A stretch of 64,000 nucleotides of DNA from Pochonia chlamydosporia 170 (Eukaryota > Ascomycota > Sordariomycetes > Hypocreales > Clavicipitaceae), in the NCBI RefSeq assembly GCF_001653235.2, contig NC_035795.1, forward strand, positions 1,612,001 to 1,676,000, given 5' to 3'. Under the pieces are notes generated by a model. That model made no database searches. It worked only from the letters and a program-made list of their open reading frames with translations, and had not been told where the DNA came from. How positions within the stretch are numbered: the stretch's first letter is position 1; every line of letters starts with the position of its first letter. The position numbers and the translations under genes are program-made. This document shows positions 31,695 through 43,735 of the stretch, in pieces.

Positions 31695-34244
31695 ATGTCT
31701 CAGCAGAATCAGGATAATGCATCAGCATCTATTCCTTGGGCAGTTGTAGATCCTTGGTCAGAGAGGATGGAAACCGGTCCAGAAGTCTCTTCATCCGATG
31801 TATCGTCTGTGGCGGAAATACTCAATCGCCCAGACTCTCCTTCCATCTGCATTCCCCAGCCTCAAACTTATCCAAATGTCCCCGGCCTCGAACGCGGAAT
31901 TCTGGACACAAATTTCAACATACCCCCTGAGGGCAGAAGATCGGTTAAACACATCATGACGTTCGCCGACTATGAAGCAACAAGGAATACTGATTTGTTT
32001 ATGCTCCATGCAGTCGGGTTCGAACTAAATCAGGGCGACACGTTGGTCTTTATTGATTTGCCAAATATGCCCAAGGATACACGCAAGATGGCCGACTGCG
32101 ATAACATCGCTTATAGATCTCAGAAATTTCGGGTTCACTCTGAAAAGCTCTTGGCCACAGGTTCGACCAAATTCGCAGATATGTATCGACCGTCGTATCA
32201 ATTCCGAATCCAACGACGTCGAAAGATGGTGAATCAGCTTCCCGAAGGCGTAAAATATGTTCTTGATCTCACACCTCCGTCTGAAGGTGACGAGCTGGTA
32301 TTCCAAATGACTGAAGCATCTCTGACGCCTGGAATCATGAACTGGTGGACATCTTATCGATTCCATGGAGCCGAAATTGGACTCGTAGCTGGGCACGACG
32401 ATATTTGCTGTTGCAAGAGACAAGCCACGTTCTACCTGGGTTTCGACTCTGACGAAGACGACACATATGACGCCACTGGGGCAAGAAAACCCAAGTCGCT
32501 AGGCGCAGGCGTACTTCTTCCACCAACGCCAATGACGCTGATGAAGTTGAAGGCTGAGGGACAAGACAAGCTTTTTGAAACGCCAGAATTTCGACAGATA
32601 CCGGACTATTGCCCCCTCCGCCACAGAAACAGTATTATCCGCTTGCTTATCTTGCTAGAAGGCAGAGACGTAGCCATGGACTCGGCAGCGCGTGTATGGA
32701 CAATGGTTGCGGTGGCCAAGATCCTTGACTGCACTTCTGTCGTGCGAGATAAGGTTGCTCAGTGGATGTTGCACGATCGAAATGCTCGATTCATTGAAGT
32801 CCTGCCAGAGGAAGCCCTCAAAATTGGGTACGATCTCCAGCTGCAACAAGTCACCCAAACCGCTTTCCGAATTCTTGTCAATGAAATGGCCATAGAAGAA
32901 GCCGCTACCGATTACGGCTCTCTCCAGAGGCGACGTAGAACGACTATCTTTGGCAGGCGCACTGGCGAATGTAGTGATGAACTGAACAACTTGATACAAC
33001 ACGCTTCTCGTGCCCTGGTTGAACGAGTCACTCGACTCAATCTGGAGCTACAAAGCCAGGATCTTTTCGACCGTTGGGGTATTGAGGAATGGGCCAAGTT
33101 GCGGGACTTGGAGGAAGTCCTCACAAGGAAAGGCCCTTCTGACAGCACTGGCAAAAAGGATTTTAAAAAGACTCTCGAGGGCTTAAATCGCGTCATGTAC
33201 CATCTCCGACGTACCATCGACTACAGGTACAACCTGAGTGCTACCTCATTCGGTATCAGCTCTTCGTTTCTTCTGGGCATGGATATTGACCGCGCCACAT
33301 ATGTGCAACCGATGGATTTCGAAGAGCTTGAGCGCATCTTGTCAGAGTTTAACCCAGTACAAAAGCTCTTGTGTCCCTTCATATACAATGACATGGACGA
33401 CAGGTGCAGCAAACACTTCTTTACCAATTCATATCCCGACGGGGGCGACCTTGGTGGCCTGTCGATTCCAGGCTTAGTAGACAGCTTTCAAGCGTCTCTG
33501 GACTGCTTAATTTCGCGATTCCCAGAACTAATTGATGCTCCGGAATGGCAATGCATCGTGGACCACAACGTTGACAAGAAAGAGAGCCCCATCACGAGAA
33601 TCAAACGCCCAATAGTATTTTTGATGGACATGGAACAGCAAGTCAAAAAGGCTCTCCAACCGTTGACACGATCCTGGGTCCGCCATGACATTGAACCACC
33701 AGCCAATATCACTCGGCACCTACTCCTGACCCTCGATCGTGAGGAAATGAAGTTCCTGCCCCTCTGGGCGGGTGGTCTCAACGACGGCACCGGTGGCGTG
33801 TTCGAATCACACATTCCTTCGACGGATATGGGACCAAATGGCCCTGGTCCCGCCTATCACACAGGGCATACCATTCCCTCTGCACCTCCGAGTATAAGCG
33901 AATCGTTGATGGAGGAGATATCCGCCATGAAAGTCGCCAGTACAGCTACCGGTGGCTCCATCGACGTCCACGATAGCATTTCTACCGTGTACAGGCCGGA
34001 TAAAGTCATTGCTGACGATGTGTCCATCAAGACGGAGTCCTTTGAAACTGCTGAGAGCGACTACGATGGAGCTAGATTTGCCGTGCCAGCTGATCATCAA
34101 GCTACAGGCGAAGCTGTTGACGCATTGGTAGAGGAAGTGGGAGATGATTTCGATTTGGATATGCAGGAGACACCTGTTGGGTCAGATTTTGACAGCGACA
34201 GCGATGAAAGCGTTGTTCTGGTGAAGAAGGCGGTCGAGAAATAG
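31695..34244 (+). CDS. large conserved-looking hypothetical protein with a BTB-like N-terminal segment
   Basis: Single-exon gene of 849 residues starting at the first ATG. After a polar ~90-residue N-terminus, residues ~110-180 read like a divergent BTB/POZ core: a short beta strand (DTLVFIDLP), then SQKFRVHSEKLLATGSTKFADMY, which matches the usual pattern of a conserved His before the 'vLas.S.yF' helix. The middle has charged helical segments (RRRRTTIFGRRTG and surrounding) and many aromatic residues, and the C-terminus is acidic (DFDLDMQETPVGSDFDSDSD). No membrane segments or signal peptide. BTB proteins often act as adaptors for Cul3 ligases or transcription factors, but the match here is weak and function is unknown. 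It is convergent with TAP42 (206 bp apart). Confidence 0.75.
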   Translation: MSQQNQDNASASIPWAVVDPWSERMETGPEVSSSDVSSVAEILNRPDSPSICIPQPQTYPNVPGLERGILDTNFNIPPEGRRSVKHIMTFADYEATRNTDLFMLHAVGFELNQGDTLVFIDLPNMPKDTRKMADCDNIAYRSQKFRVHSEKLLATGSTKFADMYRPSYQFRIQRRRKMVNQLPEGVKYVLDLTPPSEGDELVFQMTEASLTPGIMNWWTSYRFHGAEIGLVAGHDDICCCKRQATFYLGFDSDEDDTYDATGARKPKSLGAGVLLPPTPMTLMKLKAEGQDKLFETPEFRQIPDYCPLRHRNSIIRLLILLEGRDVAMDSAARVWTMVAVAKILDCTSVVRDKVAQWMLHDRNARFIEVLPEEALKIGYDLQLQQVTQTAFRILVNEMAIEEAATDYGSLQRRRRTTIFGRRTGECSDELNNLIQHASRALVERVTRLNLELQSQDLFDRWGIEEWAKLRDLEEVLTRKGPSDSTGKKDFKKTLEGLNRVMYHLRRTIDYRYNLSATSFGISSSFLLGMDIDRATYVQPMDFEELERILSEFNPVQKLLCPFIYNDMDDRCSKHFFTNSYPDGGDLGGLSIPGLVDSFQASLDCLISRFPELIDAPEWQCIVDHNVDKKESPITRIKRPIVFLMDMEQQVKKALQPLTRSWVRHDIEPPANITRHLLLTLDREEMKFLPLWAGGLNDGTGGVFESHIPSTDMGPNGPGPAYHTGHTIPSAPPSISESLMEEISAMKVASTATGGSIDVHDSISTVYRPDKVIADDVSIKTESFETAESDYDGARFAVPADHQATGEAVDALVEEVGDDFDLDMQETPVGSDFDSDSDESVVLVKKAVEK

Positions 34245-34450
34245 AGATTTTGCTAATCCCAACTGCCGAATCCCCAGGGTTTTGGATTTCAAGTAGGAAT
34301 ATGGCCTGGGATTTGGAACATGCACAACTGTAACGAGAAACGATATCACTCTTGGAATTAAAAGTACTGCAATTTATCTGCCATAAAATTTTCTCTAGCT
34401 CCCCAACGCCGCGATTCATAAAGTTCATACCCGAAGCCAATAATCAAGGT

Positions 34451-35485
34451 CTATCCCATATTCAGCGTATTCCCCGCGCCCCTCCTATTCTCATCCTTGA
34501 AATCATCCCACTCCCTCGCCTTGTACGTCTCTCTATCCACAGCATCCATATCATCCTCATCAACCTCCATCTTGGGCGGGTCCGTCCCCCCCTCCAGTAT
34601 ATTCCCCCTCCTCTTCTCCTCAGCAAGATACTCATCAATAGACATAGTCGGCAGATTATGGCCCGGCCGAAACACGCCCCTTGCCAAATCGGCCCTCGAG
34701 CCAACCAGCGTAAACGGCTGCAGCGGCCTCCCCTTCGCCGACAACAACGGTCCCCCCCTATTAACATTCCTCCTAAACGGCTCATCTAACCTCAACGTCG
34801 GATCCTCCTCAGAATCGCCTGCCACGATCTCCGGCTCCGGCGCCATAGCCAGCATCTCCATCTCCCGATTCAGACCCTCCAGTCCCTGAAACGTCAGATG
34901 AATCCTCCACGCCACATCCGCGAGATACACCTCCCGCACCAACTCCTCATCCCTATCCAAATACCGCCTATCCCTCCTCAACAAGTCCAACTTCTCCCTC
35001 AGTCCCTTTTCAGCCTTGAAGCTCGCAATCTTCGCATCCCGCTTACTCGCCATGTCGCCCGACACAACCGCAAACTGCTCCGCATCGTCTCTATACCGCT
35101 CTAGCAGCTTGGCGTACGGACCGACGACGAGTCCATACCCATCGACTAGGGAGAGGAACCGCTCGTAGGCGTCCCGTGCGGCACGGAGGACGAGTTTGCG
35201 TCGCGCGGGGACGGTGAATGGCGTGCGTTGGATGAGCTCTGCGATGGTGAAGTTGGTGAGGATGTAGGGCAGGGAGGAGGTGGCTATGTCTTCGAGGCCT
35301 TCGTTGGGGGAGAAGAGGGATAGGGAGCTGGTTTGGTCGAGGAGCCGGGCGTAGAGGGAGAGCGCGGAGTTGAGGTCGTCGGCGTAGGTGGGGGATGTGG
35401 CGGGGAGGGACTCGAGGTGCTGGCGTTTGGATTCGGCTTCTTCGAAGGTGGTGCGGAGGGATTGCGGCTCGTCTGAGGAGGCCAT
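34451..35485 (-). CDS. TAP42: TAP42/alpha4-like PP2A-associated protein
   Basis: Intronless, 344 residues. TAP42 binds the catalytic subunits of PP2A and related phosphatases and works downstream of TOR. The protein is largely helical, with the family pattern in TPFTVPARRKLVLRAARDAYERFL (about residues 90-113), the EKGLREKLDLLRRDRRYLDRDEELVREVYLADV block, and the C-terminal signatures GRPLQPFTLVGSRADLARGVFRPGHNLPTMSIDEYLAEEKRRG. The last ~30 residues are charged (REWDDFKDENRRGAGNTLNMG), also typical. The start ATG at 35485 is the first in frame. It lies downstream of TOP2 on the same strand. Confidence 0.93.
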   Translation of the reverse strand: MASSDEPQSLRTTFEEAESKRQHLESLPATSPTYADDLNSALSLYARLLDQTSSLSLFSPNEGLEDIATSSLPYILTNFTIAELIQRTPFTVPARRKLVLRAARDAYERFLSLVDGYGLVVGPYAKLLERYRDDAEQFAVVSGDMASKRDAKIASFKAEKGLREKLDLLRRDRRYLDRDEELVREVYLADVAWRIHLTFQGLEGLNREMEMLAMAPEPEIVAGDSEEDPTLRLDEPFRRNVNRGGPLLSAKGRPLQPFTLVGSRADLARGVFRPGHNLPTMSIDEYLAEEKRRGNILEGGTDPPKMEVDEDDMDAVDRETYKAREWDDFKDENRRGAGNTLNMG

Positions 35486-35941
35486 TGCGGGTTATGGCGG
35501 GAGATTAGAGCCTGTTTTTGGGTTCGAGGTGAGGTGTTGTGTGGTGGAAGGTGGATGACCAAACGGGTTTGGAATGATAGCTGAGCTTGATTGCTTGGTG
35601 TTTGCCCCTCCATGTCTATCGATAACGAAGTTGCTCGTCTGCCTCGCGCTTCATTCTACCAGACCACAAATCAACATTCAACCACCACATCACAGTCATC
35701 TGCGACACAGAAGTTACCAGCAAGTGACAATTAGCTCGTCAGCAGTGGTAGTCAATTGAGCAAAACTTGGAATATGGAAATATATAGCAATGTACAATGT
35801 ATCCGCCCAACGCCAAACGGCCTACCAACCCGGCCCTTGGTCTCTTCCAACACTAGGTTGTGATTCAAGTCATTATAAAAGAAAACAGCTACTCTAAAAC
35901 AGTCATTCAAGAGTTCGCAAGCAAATCCATGAAAAGCCACC
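35486..35941. other. intergenic region between TOP2 and TAP42
   Basis: About 460 bp between the TOP2 stop and the TAP42 start (both minus strand), holding the TOP2 3' UTR and TAP42 promoter. No other gene seen. Confidence 0.55.
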
Positions 35942-38900
35942 TTAATCATCATCCATCTCGAATGGGTCGTCGCTCTCATCCTGCATCAACGATGAATCTT
36001 CGTCGACAATGACTGGCCGTTTCGCCGCAGCAGCTCGACCAGGTCTGCCACGAGCTGCCGGCTTGGGTTTTGATACAGGTGATGGGGGGTCAGCCATCTC
36101 GTCGTCTGAGCCTTCTAGAGCAATCTTCTTAACACCAATGACTTTCTTTCTAGCCGCATAAGCCTTGGCAGCAGGAGAAAGCGTCGTTTGCTTTGGCGCA
36201 GCTGCGGCCTTTGCCTTCGCCTTGGGTTCTGGTTTGGCTTTCGCCTTGGAAACCGTGGGCTTGGCCCGAGCCTTCTTGACCGCAACCAGGCCGCTATCAG
36301 TGTTTGACGGGGCGGGACCTGCTCCCAGTTCATCATCAGAGTCCTGACCACCAGCATCATCCACCTCGTCCTTGATTTTGTGTGGCGAGGACTTGGCTAG
36401 CAGCTCATAGTTGGTCTCATCATGGCTGTCAATGTCCATGGAAGATTTGGATGGCTTTGTTTTCAGCTTTTGCAGGCCGCTGGAGCCGCTATTGCCCTGG
36501 CTAGACTCTGGCCGGTTCATGGCATATAAGCTCAGTCGTCCGCTGGTATCACCGGCAGGCTTGCCAATTCCTTTCACCATAGAGCCAATGTCCCCTATCA
36601 TTTCCATGTCTTCTACCTCACTGTCAGATGAGACCTCGAACAACGTCTTGGCTTTCGAAGCGGCTGCTCTCTTCGTCGGACGAACAACTTCTGGTTCCTC
36701 TGATTGAGACTGCGAAGCAGATTGGGATTGAGACAGCTCCGTCACTTTGGAGGCAGCAGGCTTATTCCTGCTCAAGGTCGCAAAGTCATCATCAGAGAAG
36801 TTATCAGACAAGTCCATAACGTCGTCCTTTGGTTCCTTCTTTGTCTTTGAACTAAGCATTTCAATGAATCTTTGGGCGCTCTTCGTCTCAACCTTGGGCT
36901 TGACTGCTGCTTTTGCTGCTGCAGCTTTGCCTTTGCCTCGGGGTTTCTTGTCCGGCTCATAGTCGTCATCGTCCTTCCCCTTGCGGCCGCGACCCGCACC
37001 AATCTTCTTGGACACGCGTCGCCCCATACGGCGGATCTTGGTCTGAAGTTCTTCTTCAAGAGCAATCTGAGCGTTCCACTCAGCCATGAAGTCATCCAGA
37101 TCCGCGCACCACAGATCCTTTTCACTCTTGGCCTCGAGCTCGTCATGCTCTTTCCTCTTCTTAGCAATAGCTTCCTTCAATTTCGCAAGTCTTTCTTCAG
37201 TGAGAGACCAAATTGGCATCTAGTTGTGACTTGTAGTTAGACAACGTGGACAGAAAATATTCACATTTGCAGATAATTAAACTCACCGACAAAAGGTAAT
37301 CATAGTCACGGGCACCTGCAGTTGTTTCCTTATCGTCATCACCGTCATCATTTTCATTCTCGGAGTTGGCAAGTTCGTCTTCTGTCGTCTTTTGCTTCTG
37401 GCCACCTGGCGGGAATGCGTCATACCCGCGGGCGCGAAGTTCCGTCACAAGTACAGACTTCTTCTTCTTACCCACAATCAACTCTCCATCAATGATTGCC
37501 TTGACGAATTTATACTGCTGTGACAGTTTCCGGAAATCGGAATGAAGTACATCGAGCCAGTATTGTTTTCGGTCAGAATACATGTCGAGTCTGTGAATGT
37601 AGTATTCCTCCAAAATGTCTTCAACCTTCTCATACTTCCGGATCTGACCCCTCGTGTCAAACGCGACCAAATTTGACGTAGCAACCTGCTTGGTAAGCTT
37701 GAAGCGCTCAAGCAGGCCCTCTTCGAGGATCTTGGGCAAGTGTTTCTCGTCGACCATGATCTCAAAATGGACTGTCTTGTGGTCGTTGAATTCCTTGTAG
37801 TCCTTGATCCAGGTGGGACCATCAACGCCGCTGATGACTTTCTCGAGCTTCCCCTTGAAGTCATCAGTCCACATTCGGATCGGTAACTCCGTGATGACGA
37901 TTTCGTTGGGGTTCTGGTCATTCTGGTATGCGATGCCGTTGAATTTATATCTATCTGGACCAGCGGCTTCAGGATTGCCTTTCCAACCTCTGAACCAAGG
38001 GGTCATTGTCTCAAATGGCTTTTCTTCAGAGTCGTCCTCATCTAGTCGACCCATGCGGCGCTTCAAGTTCTTGACAATATCCTGGGGATGATAATTAGGA
38101 ATGGTTGTACTCCATCCGGTTCCAATACCGTCGGCGCCATTCACAAGCACCATGGGGATGATCGGCGAATACACTTCGGGCTCAATTCGCTTGCCGTCCT
38201 CGTATTGGTGTTTGAGGCTGGCCTCGTCCAGCGGCGAGAAGATCTTCTTTGCAAATGGAGCCAATCGCGTGAAGGTATATCGAGGACTGGCTGCATCAGA
38301 GCCACCAGCAAGGCGAGAACCAAAGTTACCGCTAGGTTCCAGAATGTTGATGTTGTTGGAGCCGACAAAGTTCTGTGCCAAACCAATGATAGTCTGTTGC
38401 AGAGAGGCTTCGCCATGGTGATACGCCGTCTGCTCAGAGACATAACCAGCAAGTTCCACCACCTTCTTGTCCTTGGTCAAATTTCTTTTGAAGCAAGCGT
38501 ACAGTACTTTACGTTGGCCAGGTTTCAACCCGTCAATGACAGACGGTATAGAACGCATATTGTCAGCCATACTGAAGAGAATCAGCTCCTTGCCCACGAA
38601 GTCTGAGTAGGCAATTTCCTTCGTGGTGTGATCCAGGAAGGTTCCCGGAATGAAATTACCGAGCCATTCCTTTCGGGCATCCGCCTTCTTCTTTGAAAAG
38701 ACAAGATCGAAAAGGTCAGCTTCTTCCGACTTCATGACTTGGAACTCCTTCAAATGATTATCAAGGTCAGTGAAGTACACTTGGGCATCTTCGTTGGAAC
38801 TTGTTCCCAAACCCTTGAAGTACTTGGAATGCCATCTTGATAACTCTGTCTTGTGAGCATCTTTCCACTCCTCGTACTGCGGCTGAGTAAAAAAAGACTT

Positions 38901-41245
38901 CAGTCTCAACGGTTTCTTTGGGTCTGGGCCTTGCCACACCTTTACAATTGGCGTGATGAACTCCTGGAGGAACTTTGGGATCTTCAGTAACGAGGGAAAC
39001 TGAACTTGCAGAAAGTTGATGAGAAGACCTTTAATGTGACTACCATCATGATCCTGATCAGTCATGATCATGAGGTGGCCATAACGGAGACTCTTGGTAT
39101 CTGTGTACACTTGTTTGTGCTTTAGGCCCAAGAACTGTTTAATGTTTTGAATTTCTTGGTTCTTGGTGATTTGATCCAGTGATGCGTCTCGAACATTGAG
39201 AAGCTTGCCACGCAGGGGGAAAACACCGATTTTATCCGGATCAAGAATGGCTCTTCCAGAGACTGCCAAACCTTTGGCGGAGTCACCCTCCGTCAGAATG
39301 AGGGTGCACAGATGGCCATGACGAGTCCCTGCCAAGTTAGCTTCGACAAGCTTAGCATTGCTGACTCTTGCTCGCTTGCTTCCGTCACTCTTGGATAACA
39401 TCTTGTCGGCTTTCTTTTGCGCAAAATCCATGATATTTTCGATAGCATCGGATTTGGCAATTGCCTTGAGAAATGTATCGCCGAGATTGCATTTGCTACC
39501 GAACTGGCTCATTTTGGTTGTCATTTGCTCCTTGGTTTGAGAGGTGAAAGCTGGGTTATCAATCAAGCAGTTGACAAAGATGAAAATGTGGTTTCTGAGA
39601 TGACTCTGCTTGAGGCTGTGGCCCTTCTTCTTCTTGTCCAGGGCTTTTAAAAGCGAAGATGTGATCTGGTCCGCAATGTAATTGACATGCGTGCCGCCAG
39701 TAGTGGTTGCAATCGAGTTGACAAACGACACTTGTTGAAAGGTTCCGTCAGATACTGTGAATCCAACTTCCCATCGAGGATGAGTCTTCTCCTTGTCGAT
39801 CTCGACGGTGCAAGTGGGTGTACCGCCTTCCTCTGCTGTCCTTTCAGCAGCTATAGACTTGGCGTAGAGATCACAGTAGGCCTTGAAATCTTTGATTTTA
39901 ATTTGTTCGCCATTCAGGTGAACTTTGACACGACGAAGTGTTCCCGCCATGTCGTACACTCGACGGAAAAGGAGAGCCTCTAGATCGTCATCAATGCCCT
40001 CAGGCATCCCGAAGCGGTTATAGTCTGGCTTGAAGGTTATACGAACAAAGTCGGCAGATTTGCTTGATGTGATCTTAGCCTTTTGCATCTTCTGCATGTT
40101 GTCCGTCCAGGTTTGCTTGTATCTCTTGCCATTCGCACTATCTTGGCATTCAAGGGTGAATTGTGTGCTGAAGACATTGCAAAGCTTGGCACCATAACCG
40201 TTACGTCCACCGACGGTCTTCTTCTCGTTGTCATCAAAGTTGGATCCAGCCAGGAGATGACCAAAGATCAGCTCAGGAATGTAAATCTTCTCCTTTTCGT
40301 GGATTTCAATAGGGATACCCTTGCCATTGTTTTCGACACTAATCTCCCCACTTTCTCGGCTAATGTTGACTTTCATGGTTGTCATGCCACTGTTCTCACG
40401 CTGACTGTTATCCGCAGCGTTGACCATGATTTCGTCAAAGATTTTGTAGAAACCCGGGACGAAGCTGATGGTCTTGTACTCCATCTGCGATGTAAACTTG
40501 TTGAACACCCAAATCTGCTGCTCTGTTTTCTCGACTGATCCAATGTAGGTATCTGGTCGCTTGATGATGTGTTCCAGTTGAGTCAGCTTTTGGTACGTTT
40601 CGGTAGCTGTTTTAGTTGATTTGGACGTCGGTTTGGCTGGAACATCGATTATCATGCTATCATTCTCAACCTCGGCGAGAGGAACACCGCCTGACTTTTT
40701 CGGGGGAGGTGCCTTCTTCTGCTTCTTGGAACTCGGCGGGGTATGTGAAAACCCTGACGAGTTGCCGCCGAAGGAGTCTTCATCGTCGTCGCTCTCGGGT
40801 TTTGGTCGTTTAGCTGGCGCTTTCGTCTTCAATGTGGTTTGTGTAAGTTTTTTCCCTGCGGCTTTGGCAGGTATTGCCGCTGCCTTGGGCTTTGTTTTCT
40901 GATCAGAGGTCGTTAGCAACTTGGCGGTGAATACCTCGTGTGGATTTGCACTGATGTGTTTGCCAGATGGCGAGCTGTCGCCAACGGTGCTCATTTTGCA
41001 GAGTTGCCAGTGCCTGGGGCAATTGCAACAAAGTGTAACACGAAGAGAATAGGCGCAAAATGACTGTGTCTGGTATATTTGCGACTTTGCTGAGAGCGCA
41101 GCTGCCGGCTGAATTGAGCAGCTGGTGTTGTTGGCAGCAGCCTCTGTTCACATTCCCCTGGAGTACTGCTCACCTTTTCAGGGACATAGCCATCTGATTC
41201 CTCGCCAAGGCTGAAGGCGGGATCGGACATGACGTCTGAATCCAT
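35942..41245 (-). CDS. TOP2: DNA topoisomerase II
   Basis: Type IIA topoisomerase that passes one DNA duplex through another, in the nucleus, 1653 residues. Exons are 41245-41174, 40898-37287 and 37219-35942. Intron 1 is long (275 nt, GTGAGC...CAG, GCTAACG branch motif) and intron 2 is 67 nt. The ATPase domain has NAADNSQRE (about 184-192) and GRNGYGAKL (255-263). The TOPRIM domain has EGDSA (561-565) and the metal-binding TDQDHDGSH (637-645). The catalytic Tyr is Tyr898 in SPRYTF, followed by the winged-helix/tower region. The C-terminal ~350 residues are Lys/Ala/Ser/Asp rich and probably disordered. The exon 2/3 splice joins YDYLLS to MPIWSLTEERL, as in other eukaryotic enzymes. An alternative in-frame ATG at 40994 lies in intron 1. 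Confidence 0.97.
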
Positions 41246-43735
41246 GTTGACTTGAATTTACTCTTGCGCCCGAATCGAATTTGCGGTAATACAAGTCTAG
41301 AGAAGACAATGCGTAAAACAAGGGTCGGACATGAAGTTTGACACCATGAACAGAAACGAGTAGTTTAGCGAGTTGTTGCAAAAGAAAGAGGCAGCGATAC
41401 TAAAACAGAAGCTGCTCTAGTCAGCAAGATCTTGCTGCATTGCCCGATCGAACAAGGCAGCGCTGGGATTGTCGTTGTTGTTATTGTTGTGCTGGCCCAC
41501 CGTCGTCGATTCGCGTCAACATGGCTTCGACGCGCCGCCCTGGCCAAAATGTGCCCAGAGTGCGGAATACCATACCCTAGATACCAGGAACCAGGGGGTG
41601 GTGGGACCGTGTTTGTTGCCTGAGGCGAGAAGAATCGCTTGATGTCTTGGGGTCCACTTTTCTCTGTTGTTTACTTTTGGTGGGTCCTGCCTTTGAACTC
41701 AAACAAACAGATGGGATGATCGATAACTAACGCCTTGGTGACTCCAGATCTGACCGACATCAGCATAGCACAATGCGCACGGAGCAGTATTGCCGATTTC
41801 ATGCAGCAAGGAAATTGCCTGGCTGCTTTACGACTGACAGCGTACATGGGGTACACCTTATCTAGTACGAACACACCGAAACTGCACAACGCGTGGCAGT
41901 TGTCGCTTCCTTGAACCCCCAACACTTCAATGTTCCCGCAGACTCACTTTGGGTCAGCTAAGGTTCCTCAGCTCACGCACGAAAATATGATGCCCGGCTC
42001 AATCCAGCAGAATCCTTCGAATTTGGTAAGGAAAGGTAGCAAAATGCTTGTAATTCGCCAACTCATGTGTCACCGGTATCTAATTACCTGTCCCAATATG
42101 CTTGATATCGCATAGTCACAACTTTGTCTCAAGATCATATTCACCTTTGTCGAGTCCGAGTGGTGCCTTTGTTACAGCTCACCGGCAAGCGTATTGACTA
42201 AGTCGATTCTGTCTCTCCGCCATGTGTTCGTACGCCGCCGGGACATTTCGGCGTCTTCCAGCAATATTCCATCGGGAAACCTGATGCGTCTAGTCTCCTG
42301 CCACCCCTTGGAAACGGGATCATTTGCACGTTTTAGCTCCATATCTCATGAAATTGCATCAATGAGAGACAGATCCTGCAGAGGGTGTTGACAATATGGA
42401 ACTAACAAGACAAACAGTCAAGTCGTACGCGGTCTTTCTCCGGACAAGTGAAGTTTCTTGTGCAACACGGCGTGTAGGTAGCAAGGACGAAACGTCAGCT
42501 CAGCCTTCCGTTTGCTCCAACACGTCCTGCGTTTTCAACGTATGCTATAGAACAAACGCTACCCGAATAGAAGGTCTTGACGTCTTTGCCTTTTCGTGTT
42601 GTTGTGCTTCAAAGCAAACATCCAACTGCCCCTCCAGCCCACGTGCTGCCAGCCAGCCATCAAGTTCCACTACCATGACTTGGCTGTAAGCTCGGTGATA
42701 CACATGACGCTTCGTTGGACAAGATCTTCTCACAGACTTTGACACAGTCAGGGTACTGGGGTCTGCTGCCACGCAGTTACCCGACAAAGAGTCCAGTCCC
42801 TTTTCAACGTATCCTACCACGAAGATATGCGCAGAGGATGTCCTTTCGCGAACGCATTTCGGTAATTAGGGCACATATGATAACTTATACATGAAGCCAT
42901 GTCGAACCAGCATATCTCACGTTGATTTCAAGGCTCTCTCTGATTCCTGTGCTATTTTGTAGCCTTGTGAAGCTTAGGATTTTCGAAATTACAAACACAG
43001 CGCATGCGAGTTGTCTACAGCACAGTGATATGACCTAAATACTCGCGTATCACGCTTCTGATGAAATATCCGGACCGTGAGCGGGTCCTGTCAATGAATA
43101 TGGACTGTCTCGGCTGCGACTACTGATGCGTCGCCCATGTTTGACAGAATGCAGAGCAAACCCTCACGGCTCGGGTCGTCAAAGAAACTGCACCGATATC
43201 GCTGCCCTCTCAAGCAAATACATGACAGTTAGATGGCAGTATCTTCAACTGTTAACACTCCGCCAAGGAAAGGTTAATTCGCCCTTTTCAACCACAGACA
43301 CGAATGAATATTTCCGGCTTCTCAGCCTGAACGCTCAGACATAGTACATAACCAGCAAGTCTGCTTTGTAAGCCCGTCTTCTATTCCGGGGGCTTCAACT
43401 TGAAGGAAGACGTTGGCGGAAAGGCGTGTAAAGCAGTAAGTAAACTCGCTTCGGATATTTGCAAACGATCTAATCGGGTTCGCGTCCCTGCAGACGGAGA
43501 ACTCTCGGAAGACAAACGGCAGCCTTTCAGTCCAGTATGTGTGCCCCTGGTCCCTTCCAAATAGTTGGTTAGTTGCTACAGCTCTTCTTTTCCGTGCATT
43601 TCTAAGACTCAGAAAAGTAAAGGTGCCGAGTTTCATCTGAATCACCAGCTATCTACTCAATACGGGATATCATGCCAGGTTTTTTCACCATCTGACCAGT
43701 ATTCTCTCCTTCGACAACGCAAGGAGCTCGTCATC
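41246..43735. other. 2.5-kb intergenic region between divergent TOP2 and APSES genes
   Basis: Only short, composition-poor ORFs on either strand. It must hold the TOP2 and APSES-factor promoters and leaders. No RNA gene or mobile element seen. Confidence 0.5.

Noticed and set aside
34352..34889. Plus-strand ORFs over the TAP42 C-terminus
   Set aside because: Shadows of the TAP42 coding strand; TAP42 signatures are clear on the minus strand.
43443..43500. GGGTTCGCGTCCC string resembling a tRNA T-arm
   Set aside because: No A box or acceptor stem could be placed upstream at tRNA spacing.
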